Positions 36,271 through 44,609 of a stretch of DNA of 64,000 nucleotides are shown piece after piece. The DNA is from Mycobacterium triplex (lineage in GTDB: Bacteria; Actinomycetota; Actinomycetes; Mycobacteriales; Mycobacteriaceae), in contig NZ_HG964446.1 in the NCBI RefSeq assembly GCF_000689255.1, positions 1,937,191-2,001,190 on the forward strand, written 5' to 3'. The translations under genes and the position numbers were made by a program. Within the stretch, counting starts at the first letter, position 1, and every line of letters starts with the position of its first letter. The notes below the pieces were generated by a model that saw nothing but the letters and a program-made list of their open reading frames with translations, was not told the origin of the DNA and made no database searches.

Positions 36271-38580
36271 TCAGTCCTTCGCCGGCGCGGTAGAACCGAC
36301 CTCGGCGTAGAGCGGGTGCTCCGGCAACTCCTCGACCGTCGTACCGGAACGGAAGTTGCGCAACGCGGTCCACGCGATCCAGACAAAGGGCAGGACACCG
36401 CCGAGGATCATGATGACGTCGCCGGGCAGGCGCAGCCATTCGAGGACCGCGTTGCCGGGTTTGGTGATGTAGCCCAGCGACCGGGCCTCGAAGTACCCGT
36501 CGCCGACCGAGTGATAAAGCTGCAGCACACCGAGCGGCAATAGGGTGGCGAACACCATCCACGCCAAGCCGATGTTCATGCCCCAGAACGAGATTCGGGC
36601 CAGTCGCTCCGGCCACTTGTCCGGCGGGATCACATAGCGGAACGCGAACATCGCCAGGCCGACGGCGAGCATGCCGTAAACCCCCATCATTGCGGCGTGC
36701 GCGTGGTTGGCGGTCAGGGCGGTACCGATCTGGTAGTAGGACACCACCGGCAGGTTGATCAAGAACCCAAAGATGCCTGCCCCCAAGAAGTTCCAGAAGC
36801 CGACCGCGACGAGGAACATCACCGCCCAGCGGTGCGGGAAGGGGTTCGCGTCACCCGACTGCTGGCGCGCGCCCAGCTGCAGGAACGCCCACGCCTCGAC
36901 CGTCAGGAAGGTCAGCGGGATCACCTCGGCCGCCGAGAAGAATGCGCCCAGCGCCATGTGCTCGACCGGAGTGCCGGAGAAGTAGAGGTGGTGCATGGTG
37001 CCGATGACGCCACCGGCCGAATACAAGATGACGTCAAGGAAGATCACGCCCAACGCGATTCGCTCGCGCACCACGCCCAGCAGCACGAACATGTAGGCCA
37101 CCATCACCGTGGTGAACAACTCGAGGAAGTCTTCGACCCACAGGTGCACCACCCAGAACCGCCAGAAGTCGGCGACCGTGAAATGGGTTTCACTGCCGGC
37201 CAGCAGCCCCACGGCATAGAACGCCGGGATCGCCAGCCCCGAGAAGAAGAACAGCCACGGCATGTTCATCTTCGATTCGCCCTTGAGCCGGGCGCGCATG
37301 CCACGCCAGATGATCGCGATCCACACGAACAACCCGAGGACCAACAGGATCTGCCACAGCCTCGGCAGGTCGAGGTACTCCCACTGCTGCGAGAACAGCC
37401 CGCCCTGGGGGATCACGCCGTAAATCGACAGCGCCTCGCAGATCAGCGAGCCGAACACGACCACGGCGACCGCACCCAGCAGCACATACGCCAACAGCCC
37501 CTGACGTTTCGGCTCACGACGGGCGATGAACGGCACCAGGAAGATGCCGCCCGCGAGAAATGCCGCGGCGGTCCAGAACAACGCCAGCTGCAGATGCCAG
37601 GTGCGGGCCAGGTTGTAGGGCAGCACCCGGGCCAGATCCAGACCGAAGAACGTCGACAAGTCGGCGCGATAGTGCTCGGCGGCCGCGCCCAGCAGGGTCT
37701 GCGCCAGGAACAGCACCGACACCACCGCGAAAAACCAGATGCAGGCCCGCTGCGCGGGCGTCAGGCTCACCTCACCGGGCTGGCGGAAGGACAGGTTGGA
37801 CGCCTCGGCGCTGTGCCAGCCGACCTGCTGACTCCACCGCCCGTAGACCGCGAACATCACGCCGATGCCGCCCAGCAGCGCGATCAGCGACAATGCCGAC
37901 CAGACGATCACCGGGGCGGTGGGACCGTTGTCGACCCGGGGTTCGGCCGGCCAGTTGTTGGTGTAGCTGTACTTGTGGCCGGGGCGTTCGGCGGCGGCCG
38001 CCCACGCCGTCCAGGCATAGAAGGCGGTCAAGTCGCGGATCTGTGCCTTGTCGGTGATGAACTGCGGCAGCAGCCCGTATTTCGTTGAGTTCTCGCCGAA
38101 GTAAGCGGCGTAGTGGTTCTGGATATGGTCGAACGCCGCGGCCTGGCGGTCGGTGAATACCAGTGTCTTGGTGTCGCCGTTGTAGCGGTTCGTTCGGAAT
38201 TCGGTGACCACCCGATCGCGCGGATCGGTCACCCCTTGCCCGCGCAGTTGGTCGGCAACGTCATTGGTTGCCATGCGCAGGTATTCGGCGGTGTAGTCGG
38301 GCCCCAGGTAGGCGCCATGCCCCAGGACCGACCCGTACTGCATCAGGCCGCGGGATTGAAAGAGTTCCTGGCCCCGGGTGATGTCGTCACCGGTGAACAA
38401 CAACTGGCCCGATTCGCTGACCACCTTGTCCGGCATGGGCATTGCCGCGGTGTAGGTGCGATAGGCCAGGATGCCCATCACGAGAAAACCGAAGATCATG
38501 ACCAGTGCCACACCCTGAAGCCAGCCCTTTCCGATCAGGGGTTGCGACGAACTCTGTTGAACGCTCTGGTCAATAGCCAT
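36271..38580 (-). CDS. norB: quinol-dependent nitric oxide reductase
   Basis: This 769-residue protein is a single-subunit qNOR of the haem-copper oxidase superfamily. An N-terminal cytochrome-c-like fold without haem-binding CxxCH precedes about 12 helices. Haem and non-haem-iron ligands are visible: RTWHLQLALFW, VVHLWVEDFLELF, GTMHHLYFSG and ANHAHAAMMGVYG. It reduces NO to N2O with quinol electrons. The ATG at 38580 follows AGGAAGG. Its promoter region is shared with a DosR-boxed tgs1-like gene. Confidence 0.93.
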   Translation of the reverse strand: MAIDQSVQQSSSQPLIGKGWLQGVALVMIFGFLVMGILAYRTYTAAMPMPDKVVSESGQLLFTGDDITRGQELFQSRGLMQYGSVLGHGAYLGPDYTAEYLRMATNDVADQLRGQGVTDPRDRVVTEFRTNRYNGDTKTLVFTDRQAAAFDHIQNHYAAYFGENSTKYGLLPQFITDKAQIRDLTAFYAWTAWAAAAERPGHKYSYTNNWPAEPRVDNGPTAPVIVWSALSLIALLGGIGVMFAVYGRWSQQVGWHSAEASNLSFRQPGEVSLTPAQRACIWFFAVVSVLFLAQTLLGAAAEHYRADLSTFFGLDLARVLPYNLARTWHLQLALFWTAAAFLAGGIFLVPFIARREPKRQGLLAYVLLGAVAVVVFGSLICEALSIYGVIPQGGLFSQQWEYLDLPRLWQILLVLGLFVWIAIIWRGMRARLKGESKMNMPWLFFFSGLAIPAFYAVGLLAGSETHFTVADFWRFWVVHLWVEDFLELFTTVMVAYMFVLLGVVRERIALGVIFLDVILYSAGGVIGTMHHLYFSGTPVEHMALGAFFSAAEVIPLTFLTVEAWAFLQLGARQQSGDANPFPHRWAVMFLVAVGFWNFLGAGIFGFLINLPVVSYYQIGTALTANHAHAAMMGVYGMLAVGLAMFAFRYVIPPDKWPERLARISFWGMNIGLAWMVFATLLPLGVLQLYHSVGDGYFEARSLGYITKPGNAVLEWLRLPGDVIMILGGVLPFVWIAWTALRNFRSGTTVEELPEHPLYAEVGSTAPAKD

Positions 38581-38678
38581 TTCGACGACCTTCCTGTCGG
38601 ACGAGGGGCTGTTCCGGCTTCGATCGCGTGGCGACGCCACATGCATATCCGATGCGCGTTGTTCCGCGCAGGCAACAG

Positions 38679-38733
38679 TATTGGCCGACGAATCTGACCA
38701 ATAGGGACCAATGGCACCGATCCGGGGCCAATA
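38679..38733. promoter_or_regulatory. cluster of GRCCAATR repeats in the norB/tgs1 intergenic region
   Basis: GACCAATA (38696), GACCAATG (38706) and GGCCAATA (38726) are direct repeats whose starts are 10 and 20 bases apart, that is on one face of the helix, and TATTGGCC (38679-38686) is the same motif inverted. The outer pair forms a perfect nine-base inverted repeat. They lie about 100-150 bases upstream of norB. This arrangement suggests a regulator that binds cooperatively. No known motif fits. Confidence 0.45.
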
Positions 38734-38790
38734 CCAGTGGGGGACACCGGCTTCGGGGCCGACACCGTACGGAACCGGGGCCCGGCGATG

Positions 38791-38810
38791 AAGGGACTTT
38801 CGGCCCTAAC
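38791..38810 (+). promoter_or_regulatory. DosR (DevR)-type box upstream of tgs1-like gene
   Basis: AAGGGACTTTCGGCCCTAAC matches the DosR consensus TTSGGGACTWWAGTCCCSAA in its conserved GGGACTTT and CCC halves and resembles boxes upstream of tgs1 in M. tuberculosis. It lies 76 bases before the tgs1-like ATG. A weaker GGGACCAATGGCACC lies at 38704-38718. Both could in principle also act on the divergent norB. Confidence 0.75.
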
Positions 38811-38885
38811 GTCGCATGGCCGCGCGGCGGGATCATGTAACTGCGGGTTGCAGTAAGCCTCACGTAGCTCGGAAGGTCGCACATC

Positions 38886-40274
38886 ATGAACCGCCTGACC
38901 ACGCTGGATGCCGGTTTCCTCAAAGCCGAAGACGCCGATCCACGGGTCAGCCTGGCCATCGGCGGTCTGGCGGTCATCGAAGGCCCGGCCCCCGAGCGCG
39001 GCGCGTTGATGTCTGCATTCGCCGAGCGGATACGCGCCTGCCCGCGGTTTGGGCAGCGGTTGCGGTTGCGGCCGTTCGACCTCGGTGCTCCGCAATGGGT
39101 GGATGATCTCGACTTCGACATCGGCCGGCATATGCGCCGGGTGGCGCTGCCGCAACCCGGCGACGACCAGGAGTTGTTCCGGGTGGTCGCCGATTTGATG
39201 GCGAGGCGGCTGGACCGGGCCAGACCGTTGTGGGAGATCTGGGTCATCGAAGGTCTCGCCGATGGGCGATGGGCGATCCTGACCAAGATCCACCACTGCA
39301 TGGCCGACGGGATCGCGGCCGCCCATATGCTTGCCGGGTTGTGCGACGACGGCGTCGGACACAGTTTTGCCCGGCACGTCAGGGTCGCCGAGGTGCCGAA
39401 AATGCCTGTAGTGGAGGCTAATCCGCTGGCCATACTGGGTGGGCTGTGGCACATGTCGACCTCCGTGGCCGCGGCCGCCGCGCGAGCTGCTCAGGGCGCC
39501 ACGGAAATCGCGCTGGGCCTGCTGTGTCCGGCCGCATCTTCGCTGAACGGGCCGATCGGCGGGTTGCGTCGATACAGCGGCGCGCGGGTGTCCCTGGCCG
39601 ATGTCGAGCACGTGTGCGCGACGTTCGACGTGACGATCAACGACGTTGCACTAGCGGCAATTACGGAAAGCTATCGCAATCTGTTGGTGAAGCGCGGCGA
39701 GCGGTTGCAGCCTGGTTCGTTGCGCACCTTGGTGCCGGTGTCGATGCGGTCTACCGATGCGTTCGACAAGACCGACAACCGGGTTTCGATGATGCTACCG
39801 CAGTTGCCGATCGACGAAGAGAACCCGGTGCAACGGCTGCGGATCGTGCATTCGCGATTGGACCGGTCGAAGGCCGGCGGACAACCGCAGGCCGGAAATG
39901 CGTTGGTGTCCATGGCGAATCACATCCCGTTCGCGTTCACCGGGTGGGCGCTCGGGTTGCTGACGCGGCTGCCGCAACGCGGCGTCGTGACGGTGGCCAC
40001 GAACGTCCCCGGTCCACGCCGGACCCTGCGAGTGATGGGCAAAAAGGTGCTGGCCGTGTTCCCGGTCCCGCCGATCGCGATGCAATTGCGAACCGGCGTC
40101 GCGATGCTCAGCTATGCCGACGATCTGTTCATCGGAGTCCTCGCGGACTACGACGGACTCGCCGACGTTGACGAGCTGGCGCGCGGGATCGAAGCCGCGG
40201 TGGCTCGCCTGGTGGCCATCAGCAAACGGCGCAAGGATCATTACGCCCGCGGACCCTTATCCCTGGTCGTGTGA
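38886..40274 (+). CDS. tgs1: wax ester/triacylglycerol synthase (WS/DGAT family), Tgs1-like
   Basis: This 462-residue acyltransferase contains the catalytic HHxxxDG motif (IHHCMADG, residues 136-142) and the N-terminal LDAGFLKAED segment. It would transfer fatty acyl-CoA to diacylglycerol or wax alcohols in the storage-lipid response. Its 462 residues match Tgs1 (Rv3130c), and like that gene it has a DosR box; Rv3129-like and PPE50/51-like genes also lie nearby as in M. tuberculosis. Its stop overlaps the globin gene (GTGA). Confidence 0.88.
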   Translation: MNRLTTLDAGFLKAEDADPRVSLAIGGLAVIEGPAPERGALMSAFAERIRACPRFGQRLRLRPFDLGAPQWVDDLDFDIGRHMRRVALPQPGDDQELFRVVADLMARRLDRARPLWEIWVIEGLADGRWAILTKIHHCMADGIAAAHMLAGLCDDGVGHSFARHVRVAEVPKMPVVEANPLAILGGLWHMSTSVAAAAARAAQGATEIALGLLCPAASSLNGPIGGLRRYSGARVSLADVEHVCATFDVTINDVALAAITESYRNLLVKRGERLQPGSLRTLVPVSMRSTDAFDKTDNRVSMMLPQLPIDEENPVQRLRIVHSRLDRSKAGGQPQAGNALVSMANHIPFAFTGWALGLLTRLPQRGVVTVATNVPGPRRTLRVMGKKVLAVFPVPPIAMQLRTGVAMLSYADDLFIGVLADYDGLADVDELARGIEAAVARLVAISKRRKDHYARGPLSLVV

Positions 40275-40681
40275 CGATGAACGATCTGGTCGACCGCGCC
40301 GACGTCGAGGCGCTGTTGCGTCGCTTCTACAACCGGGCGCTGACCGACGACGTTCTGATCGAGCCCTTCGCCGAGTTGCGGTCCGAAGGGTTGGACACCC
40401 ACATCCCGATCATGTGCGACTTCTGGGAGACCGTGCTCTTCCGCGCCGGGCGCTACCGAGGCAGCGCGCTCACGGTGCACCGCGTCATACACCAACGAAC
40501 CCCGTTGTCCGGCAAGCACTTCGTACGTTGGCTGACCATCTGGCGCGCCACCGTCGACGAGATGTATCGCGGGCCGGCGGCCGAGCGGGCCAAGGTGCAG
40601 GCCGCCCGGATCGCGTGGGCGATGCACCGGCGCCTGACCGGGGTGGACGCCGACGAACTCGACGCGCTGCTCGCGAGCTGA
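40271..40681 (+). CDS. group III truncated haemoglobin
   Basis: This protein of 136 residues (134 if the ATG at 40277 is used) has the group III (trHbP) pattern: FYNRALTDDVLIEPF, IPIMCDFWETVLFRAGRY and the proximal-histidine segment LSGKHFVRWLTIW, followed by AERAKVQAARIAWAMHRR. Group III globins bind O2 and NO. M. tuberculosis has groups I and II only, so this is a difference from that species. The GTG at 40271 overlaps the tgs1-like stop; being cotranscribed, it would be under the same DosR control. Confidence 0.85.
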   Translation: MTMNDLVDRADVEALLRRFYNRALTDDVLIEPFAELRSEGLDTHIPIMCDFWETVLFRAGRYRGSALTVHRVIHQRTPLSGKHFVRWLTIWRATVDEMYRGPAAERAKVQAARIAWAMHRRLTGVDADELDALLAS

Positions 40682-40686
40682 TCGGG

Positions 40687-41115
40687 TCAGGCAAAGCTCG
40701 CGTTCGGGTCGGGTTCCGGGCCGAATGTGAAGTGGCGACCGGTGATATCGGTGGGGATCACCCGGACGTAATGCTTCTTGACCGTCGCGGTCCACGGCAT
40801 CAGCTGGGCGCGCGCGGCATCTTCGATCTCCGCCGCGGTCCGCAGCAGCTTTGCGCGGCCTCGGACGATCACGCTCCAGCCCTGGGCGACGTCGTGGTCG
40901 TCGGCCTCGAACAGCACGACGCTGTGACCCACGGCGGAAAACAGCTTGGTGCCCTCGGCGGTGCGAAACAGCACCGTGCGGTTCTGCACCGCGTAGTTCA
41001 CCGGGAAGATCTCCGGCTCACCGGCGAAACTGGTCACCAGCCGGCCCAGGGCGACGCCGCCCAACCTGCGCCAACTCTCGTCTTCTGACAAGACGACCGC
41101 GGGCTCATCCGTCAT
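40687..41115 (-). CDS. pyridoxamine-5'-phosphate-oxidase-like protein (Rv3129-like)
   Basis: This 142-residue protein is a split-barrel flavin/F420-type protein: LGRLVTSFAGEPEIFPVNYA, VLFRTAEGTKLFSAVG, SVVLFEADDHD, GWSVIVRGRA and a C-terminal HYVRVIPTDITGRHF. In M. tuberculosis a similar gene (Rv3129) lies next to tgs1 in the DosR regulon. The ATG at 41115 follows AGGTGAGG. It is convergent with the globin gene, five bases apart. Its substrate is unknown. Confidence 0.8.
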   Translation of the reverse strand: MTDEPAVVLSEDESWRRLGGVALGRLVTSFAGEPEIFPVNYAVQNRTVLFRTAEGTKLFSAVGHSVVLFEADDHDVAQGWSVIVRGRAKLLRTAAEIEDAARAQLMPWTATVKKHYVRVIPTDITGRHFTFGPEPDPNASFA

Positions 41116-41233
41116 CGACCTCACCTTTCCGTCGGCGCACCAGTACCCACGACGCTACGGCGAATCCGAGTGCGACAGTAGGGTCCTAGGTCAACTCGGC
41201 CGAACGCAGCGTCGGCCGTCCTACGATGGCGAC

Positions 41234-41554
41234 GTGTGGGAATTCGCTCTGTTACTTCTGCTCGTCGCGGTGTTGGGCGGATTGATTGCCCAGCGGTTCA
41301 TCCCGCGTGGCCCGCGCGGTGAGCTGCTGAGCGGCACGTTGTTGGTGACCGGGGTGAGCCCGCGACCGGACGCCACCGGCGAGCAATACGTCACCATCGC
41401 CGGTGTGATCAACGGACCGACCGTCAACGAATACCCCGTCTACTGGCGGATGGCGGTCGACGTCGAGCAGTGGCCGAGCATGGGCGAACTGCACGAGGTG
41501 GTGTATTCCTCGAAGAATCCCGACAACTGGAAGTTCGCTCCGTCCGCGGGCTGA
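41234..41554 (+). CDS. hypothetical single-pass membrane protein
   Basis: This 106-residue protein starts with GTG and has one N-terminal helix (FALLLLLVAVLGGLIAQRF) and a hydrophilic domain with TLLVTGVSPRPDATGEQYVT, IAGVINGPTVNEYPVYWRMA and VVYSSKNPDNWKF. This looks like a real, folded extracytoplasmic domain, but I do not recognise the family. It is convergent with the PPE genes. Confidence 0.65.
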   Translation: MWEFALLLLLVAVLGGLIAQRFIPRGPRGELLSGTLLVTGVSPRPDATGEQYVTIAGVINGPTVNEYPVYWRMAVDVEQWPSMGELHEVVYSSKNPDNWKFAPSAG

Positions 41555-41631
41555 CGGAGGTTCGGTTCCCCGGCGGCGGGTGAACGTGACATCACCGTCG
41601 GTCGCTTGCGTAACGCGCAACGACGCTCGGG

Positions 41632-42741
41632 TCACCATGTCGCCGGCGCGGGTGGCAGCACCCTGACCCGAACGCCGTACCGCGGGACCAACAGCGTGGC
41701 GCGATAGGGCGGCCGCATGCCAGGGACGCCCGGCAGCCCGTAACCGCTGTTGACCAGCTCGCCGGTGGCCACGAGTGTCGGCGAACCCGGGCTTGGCAGT
41801 ACGGCAGCGGGGCCGGTTGCCGGCCCGGCCCAGCCGGCCGGCACGGACATCGAGCCGATCGAACCGGCGCCGCCGAGAGTCGCGGATACAGCGCCCAACC
41901 CGCGGCCGACGTTCGGCGTGGCAGTGGCAAGAGCGGGTAACGGGGCGCTCACGGCGGGCAGCGCGCGCGAGCCGGGTAGCAGGCCGGCGCTGCGGCAGGC
42001 TCCGATGATGTCCTGAGGGAAAGACTCCAGGCTCGCCATGTTGTCCGTCGAGGCAAAGAGGGCCAGGGCGCCGTCGGTGAAGTCGAAGTCGGCGGGAGCA
42101 GACGTGCTGTTCGTTGGCGCGCCAGCGCCAGAAGTATTCTGCGCCAAGAGGTTTGACGCGGTGCTGTTGACGGCCCGAGCCACCGCAGCGTCTTGAGCGC
42201 TCGCCGCGTCCTGGTTGGTGGTCGGGCGCGGGGAATTGAACGGCGTCAACCGCGTCGTGGCCGCCGATGACGCCGCATAGCCGTACATCGCGGTGGCGTC
42301 CTGGGCCCAATACTCGGCGTACTGTGCCTCGGTGGCCGCGATTGCTGCGGTGTTCTGGCCGAAGAAATTGGTCGCTACCAGCGCAGCCAGCTGGACGCGA
42401 TTGGCCGTCACCGCCGCCGGGGGCACCGTCATCGCATATGCCAATTCGTAGGCCGCGGCCGCGGCTCGCGCCTGCCGAGCCGTCTGCATTGCCTGTTCGG
42501 CGGTGCATGTCAGCCATGTCGCATAGCGTGCGGCCGTGGTCGACATCGACTGCGCCGCAGGACCTCGCCAGTGCAGCCTGGTCAGACCGGACAGCACCGC
42601 CCCATAGCTCTCGGCCGTGTTGTGCAGCTCCGCGGACAGCGCGTCCCAGCTTCCCGCGGCAGCGAGAAGCGGGCTCGCGCCCGGCCCGCTGTACATCCGC
42701 GCAGAGTTGATCTCTGGCGGCAGAAGAACGAAATCCACCAT
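41632..42741 (-). CDS. PPE family protein, PPE-SVP subgroup (PPE50-like)
   Basis: This 369-residue protein starts FVLLPPEINSARMYSGPG, the PPE signature, contains LHWRGPAAQSM (WxG) and ATNFFGQNTAAIAATEAQY, and has the GxxSVPxxW-type MSVPAGW in its C-terminal half, which places it in the SVP subgroup. PPE proteins pair with PE proteins and are exported by ESX-5 to the mycomembrane, where several act in nutrient uptake. It lies 40 bases downstream of the second PPE gene. Confidence 0.92.
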   Translation of the reverse strand: MVDFVLLPPEINSARMYSGPGASPLLAAAGSWDALSAELHNTAESYGAVLSGLTRLHWRGPAAQSMSTTAARYATWLTCTAEQAMQTARQARAAAAAYELAYAMTVPPAAVTANRVQLAALVATNFFGQNTAAIAATEAQYAEYWAQDATAMYGYAASSAATTRLTPFNSPRPTTNQDAASAQDAAVARAVNSTASNLLAQNTSGAGAPTNSTSAPADFDFTDGALALFASTDNMASLESFPQDIIGACRSAGLLPGSRALPAVSAPLPALATATPNVGRGLGAVSATLGGAGSIGSMSVPAGWAGPATGPAAVLPSPGSPTLVATGELVNSGYGLPGVPGMRPPYRATLLVPRYGVRVRVLPPAPATW

Positions 42742-42781
42742 CTCACAGGCCCGATGCAGGCAACGTCGGCAGCGGCGGGCA

Positions 42782-43924
42782 TCACCCACCTGCGAGTGGG
42801 CGCGACATCACGGTGGGCCGCATGCCGTATTTCGGCCCGAGGGCCGAGCCCTTGGAGACGGCCGCTCCCGGCATCCCGGGATAGCCCGGATAGCCGGACG
42901 CGGCCGCTTCTTCGGTTCCCGGGATCGCCACCATGCCCAGCGGTTCAAACCGCGGGACCGGGGCGGTCGACGGTGGGCACCAGCTCGCCGGTACTGACAT
43001 CGGCCCGATCGAGCCGGCACCGCCAACCGATGCGCTGACGTTACCCAGCCCCGCGCCGCCCGCAAGGCTGGCAGCGGCGGCGGTTCCTTCGGTGGCCCCA
43101 CTGAGTGCGGCGGGGGCCACGACCGGCGCCGCCGTCGCCGCGCCGGGCAACAGACCCAAATTGCTCTCGGCCCCGATGATTCCGGTGGCGAAGCTTTCCA
43201 GGTTGTAGGTCGAGTTGATCGCGCCGTAGCCCGCCAGGATGCCGTCGAGCGCGGTGAAGTCGCTGGGGACGAATCCATTCTCGGGCAGCCATCCCGTCTG
43301 CCCGACCGCAGACAGCGCCTGTTGAGTCGAACTCGCCGAGGCGGCGTCGGTGACGGCTCGGGCCACCGCGGCGTTCTGCACGGATGGCGCGTCGGCGTTG
43401 GTGGTCGGGTCGGGGGAGGGGAACGGCGCCAACTGCGCCGCGGCCGCGGCCGAGGACGTTTCATATCCCGACATCGCGGCGGTGTCCTGGGCCCAGAAGT
43501 CGGCGTACTGGGCGTCGGTCGCCGCGATCGCGGCGGTGTTTTGTCCGGCGTAATTCGTTGCGATCAACAACCTCTGCAGCGTGCGGTTGGCATCGATCGC
43601 TGCCGGAGGCACCATGGACGTCCACGCCTGTTCGTACGCGGCCGCGGCCGCCCAGGCTTGCCTGGCCGCCTGCTTCGCCAGCCGGGCGGTCTGCCTGAGC
43701 CAATCCGCATAGGGCGTGGCCGTGGCCGCCATCGCGGCCGCCGCGGGACCCTGCCAGTCCAAACTGGTCAGGTTCGACAGCACCGATTCATAGCTGTCGG
43801 CGGCCGTGGTCAACTCGACGGCCAGCGAATCCCATCCGGCCGCAGCGGCCAGCAGCGGGCCTGACCCCGGGCCGCAGTACATCCTCGCCGAGTTGACTTC
43901 CGGCGGAAGAAACGCGAAATCCAT
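42782..43924 (-). CDS. PPE family protein, PPE-SVP subgroup (PPE51-like)
   Basis: This 380-residue protein starts MDFAFLPPEVNSARMYCGPG, contains LDWQGPAAAAM (WxG), TNYAGQNTAAIAATDAQYAD and MSVPASWCPP. Length and sequence are close to M. tuberculosis PPE51 (Rv3136, 380 residues), which takes part in uptake of sugars or glycerol. AAGGAGCTG precedes the ATG at 43924. It is the first of the two-gene operon and is the same tandem arrangement as Rv3135-Rv3136. Confidence 0.92.
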   Translation of the reverse strand: MDFAFLPPEVNSARMYCGPGSGPLLAAAAGWDSLAVELTTAADSYESVLSNLTSLDWQGPAAAAMAATATPYADWLRQTARLAKQAARQAWAAAAAYEQAWTSMVPPAAIDANRTLQRLLIATNYAGQNTAAIAATDAQYADFWAQDTAAMSGYETSSAAAAAQLAPFPSPDPTTNADAPSVQNAAVARAVTDAASASSTQQALSAVGQTGWLPENGFVPSDFTALDGILAGYGAINSTYNLESFATGIIGAESNLGLLPGAATAAPVVAPAALSGATEGTAAAASLAGGAGLGNVSASVGGAGSIGPMSVPASWCPPSTAPVPRFEPLGMVAIPGTEEAAASGYPGYPGMPGAAVSKGSALGPKYGMRPTVMSRPLAGG

Positions 43925-44399
43925 TGTGTGGCAGCTCCTTCGTTGGTAAGCGCGATGAACCGCACGGCAATCGGCAGTCGGTGCCGTTTGTCGTGGTCTC
44001 GGACAGTCGATTGGCGGATTCAGACGCAAAGATTTTGTGCGGCAATTGTTTTGGTGACCGGCGCGGGACGCCACGCTAGCAGCGTCGCAGTCACCGAATC
44101 GTCGGTGGGGCGTGCGCACAGGGCATTCGGGGCCGCCTTTGCTAACTGAACGCCATAAAAATCCCAAGCCGTGGGGCGCCCCATCGCGGTTTGGAGTGAA
44201 TTTCTCGGAGCTGCCAAGTGAATTTCCGATGCCGGAAAACGGAAAATTACCAGCTGGTGGCGGGGCCCTATTCGGCCCATTACCGCGGCTTGATCAATAA
44301 CCCGTACCCGGAGTCACGCTTTGGAATTCGCTCTGCGCCGGGCACCGGGAAATCGGTGCGATTGCTTGCATTGCGGTTGCCAGGTGGCATTCTTTAGCC
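43925..44399. other. 475-base gene-free region upstream of the PPE operon
   Basis: No convincing gene is present. This is a long AT-richer region that should hold the PPE promoter, reading leftwards, and the leader of the small membrane protein, reading rightwards. I see no repeat, palindrome or recognisable operator. Confidence 0.6.
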
Positions 44400-44603
44400 A
44401 TGGCGGGCAAAGAGATCGACCCGATCCGGGCGAGAAGTGCGCTTGCGGTGATCCGGCAGCACCCGGTTCTGACGCTGTTCGCGGTGTCGCCCGCGCTCGC
44501 GGTGCTGGGGGTCATCTGGTGGCTCGCCGGCGCCGGGTGGGCTATCGCGGCAGCCATTGTCGGGCTACTGGCCGGCGCCGGCCTCATCGTGCTGCGACGC
44601 TGA
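44400..44603 (+). CDS. small two-helix membrane protein
   Basis: This 67-residue protein has a basic, acidic N-terminus (AGKEIDPIRARSALAVIRQH), two membrane helices (LTLFAVSPALAVLGVIWWL and AIAAAIVGLLAGAGLIVL) and ends in Arg residues. The ribosome-binding site is poor. It is convergent with fprA, six bases away. Codon use is GC-rich as in its neighbours. I do not recognise a function. Confidence 0.55.
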   Translation: MAGKEIDPIRARSALAVIRQHPVLTLFAVSPALAVLGVIWWLAGAGWAIAAAIVGLLAGAGLIVLRR

Positions 44604-44609
44604 ACCGAG

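Noticed and set aside
44020..44280. Minus-strand open frame in the gap upstream of the PPE operon
   Set aside because: No ribosome-binding site, no recognisable domain and composition like non-coding DNA.
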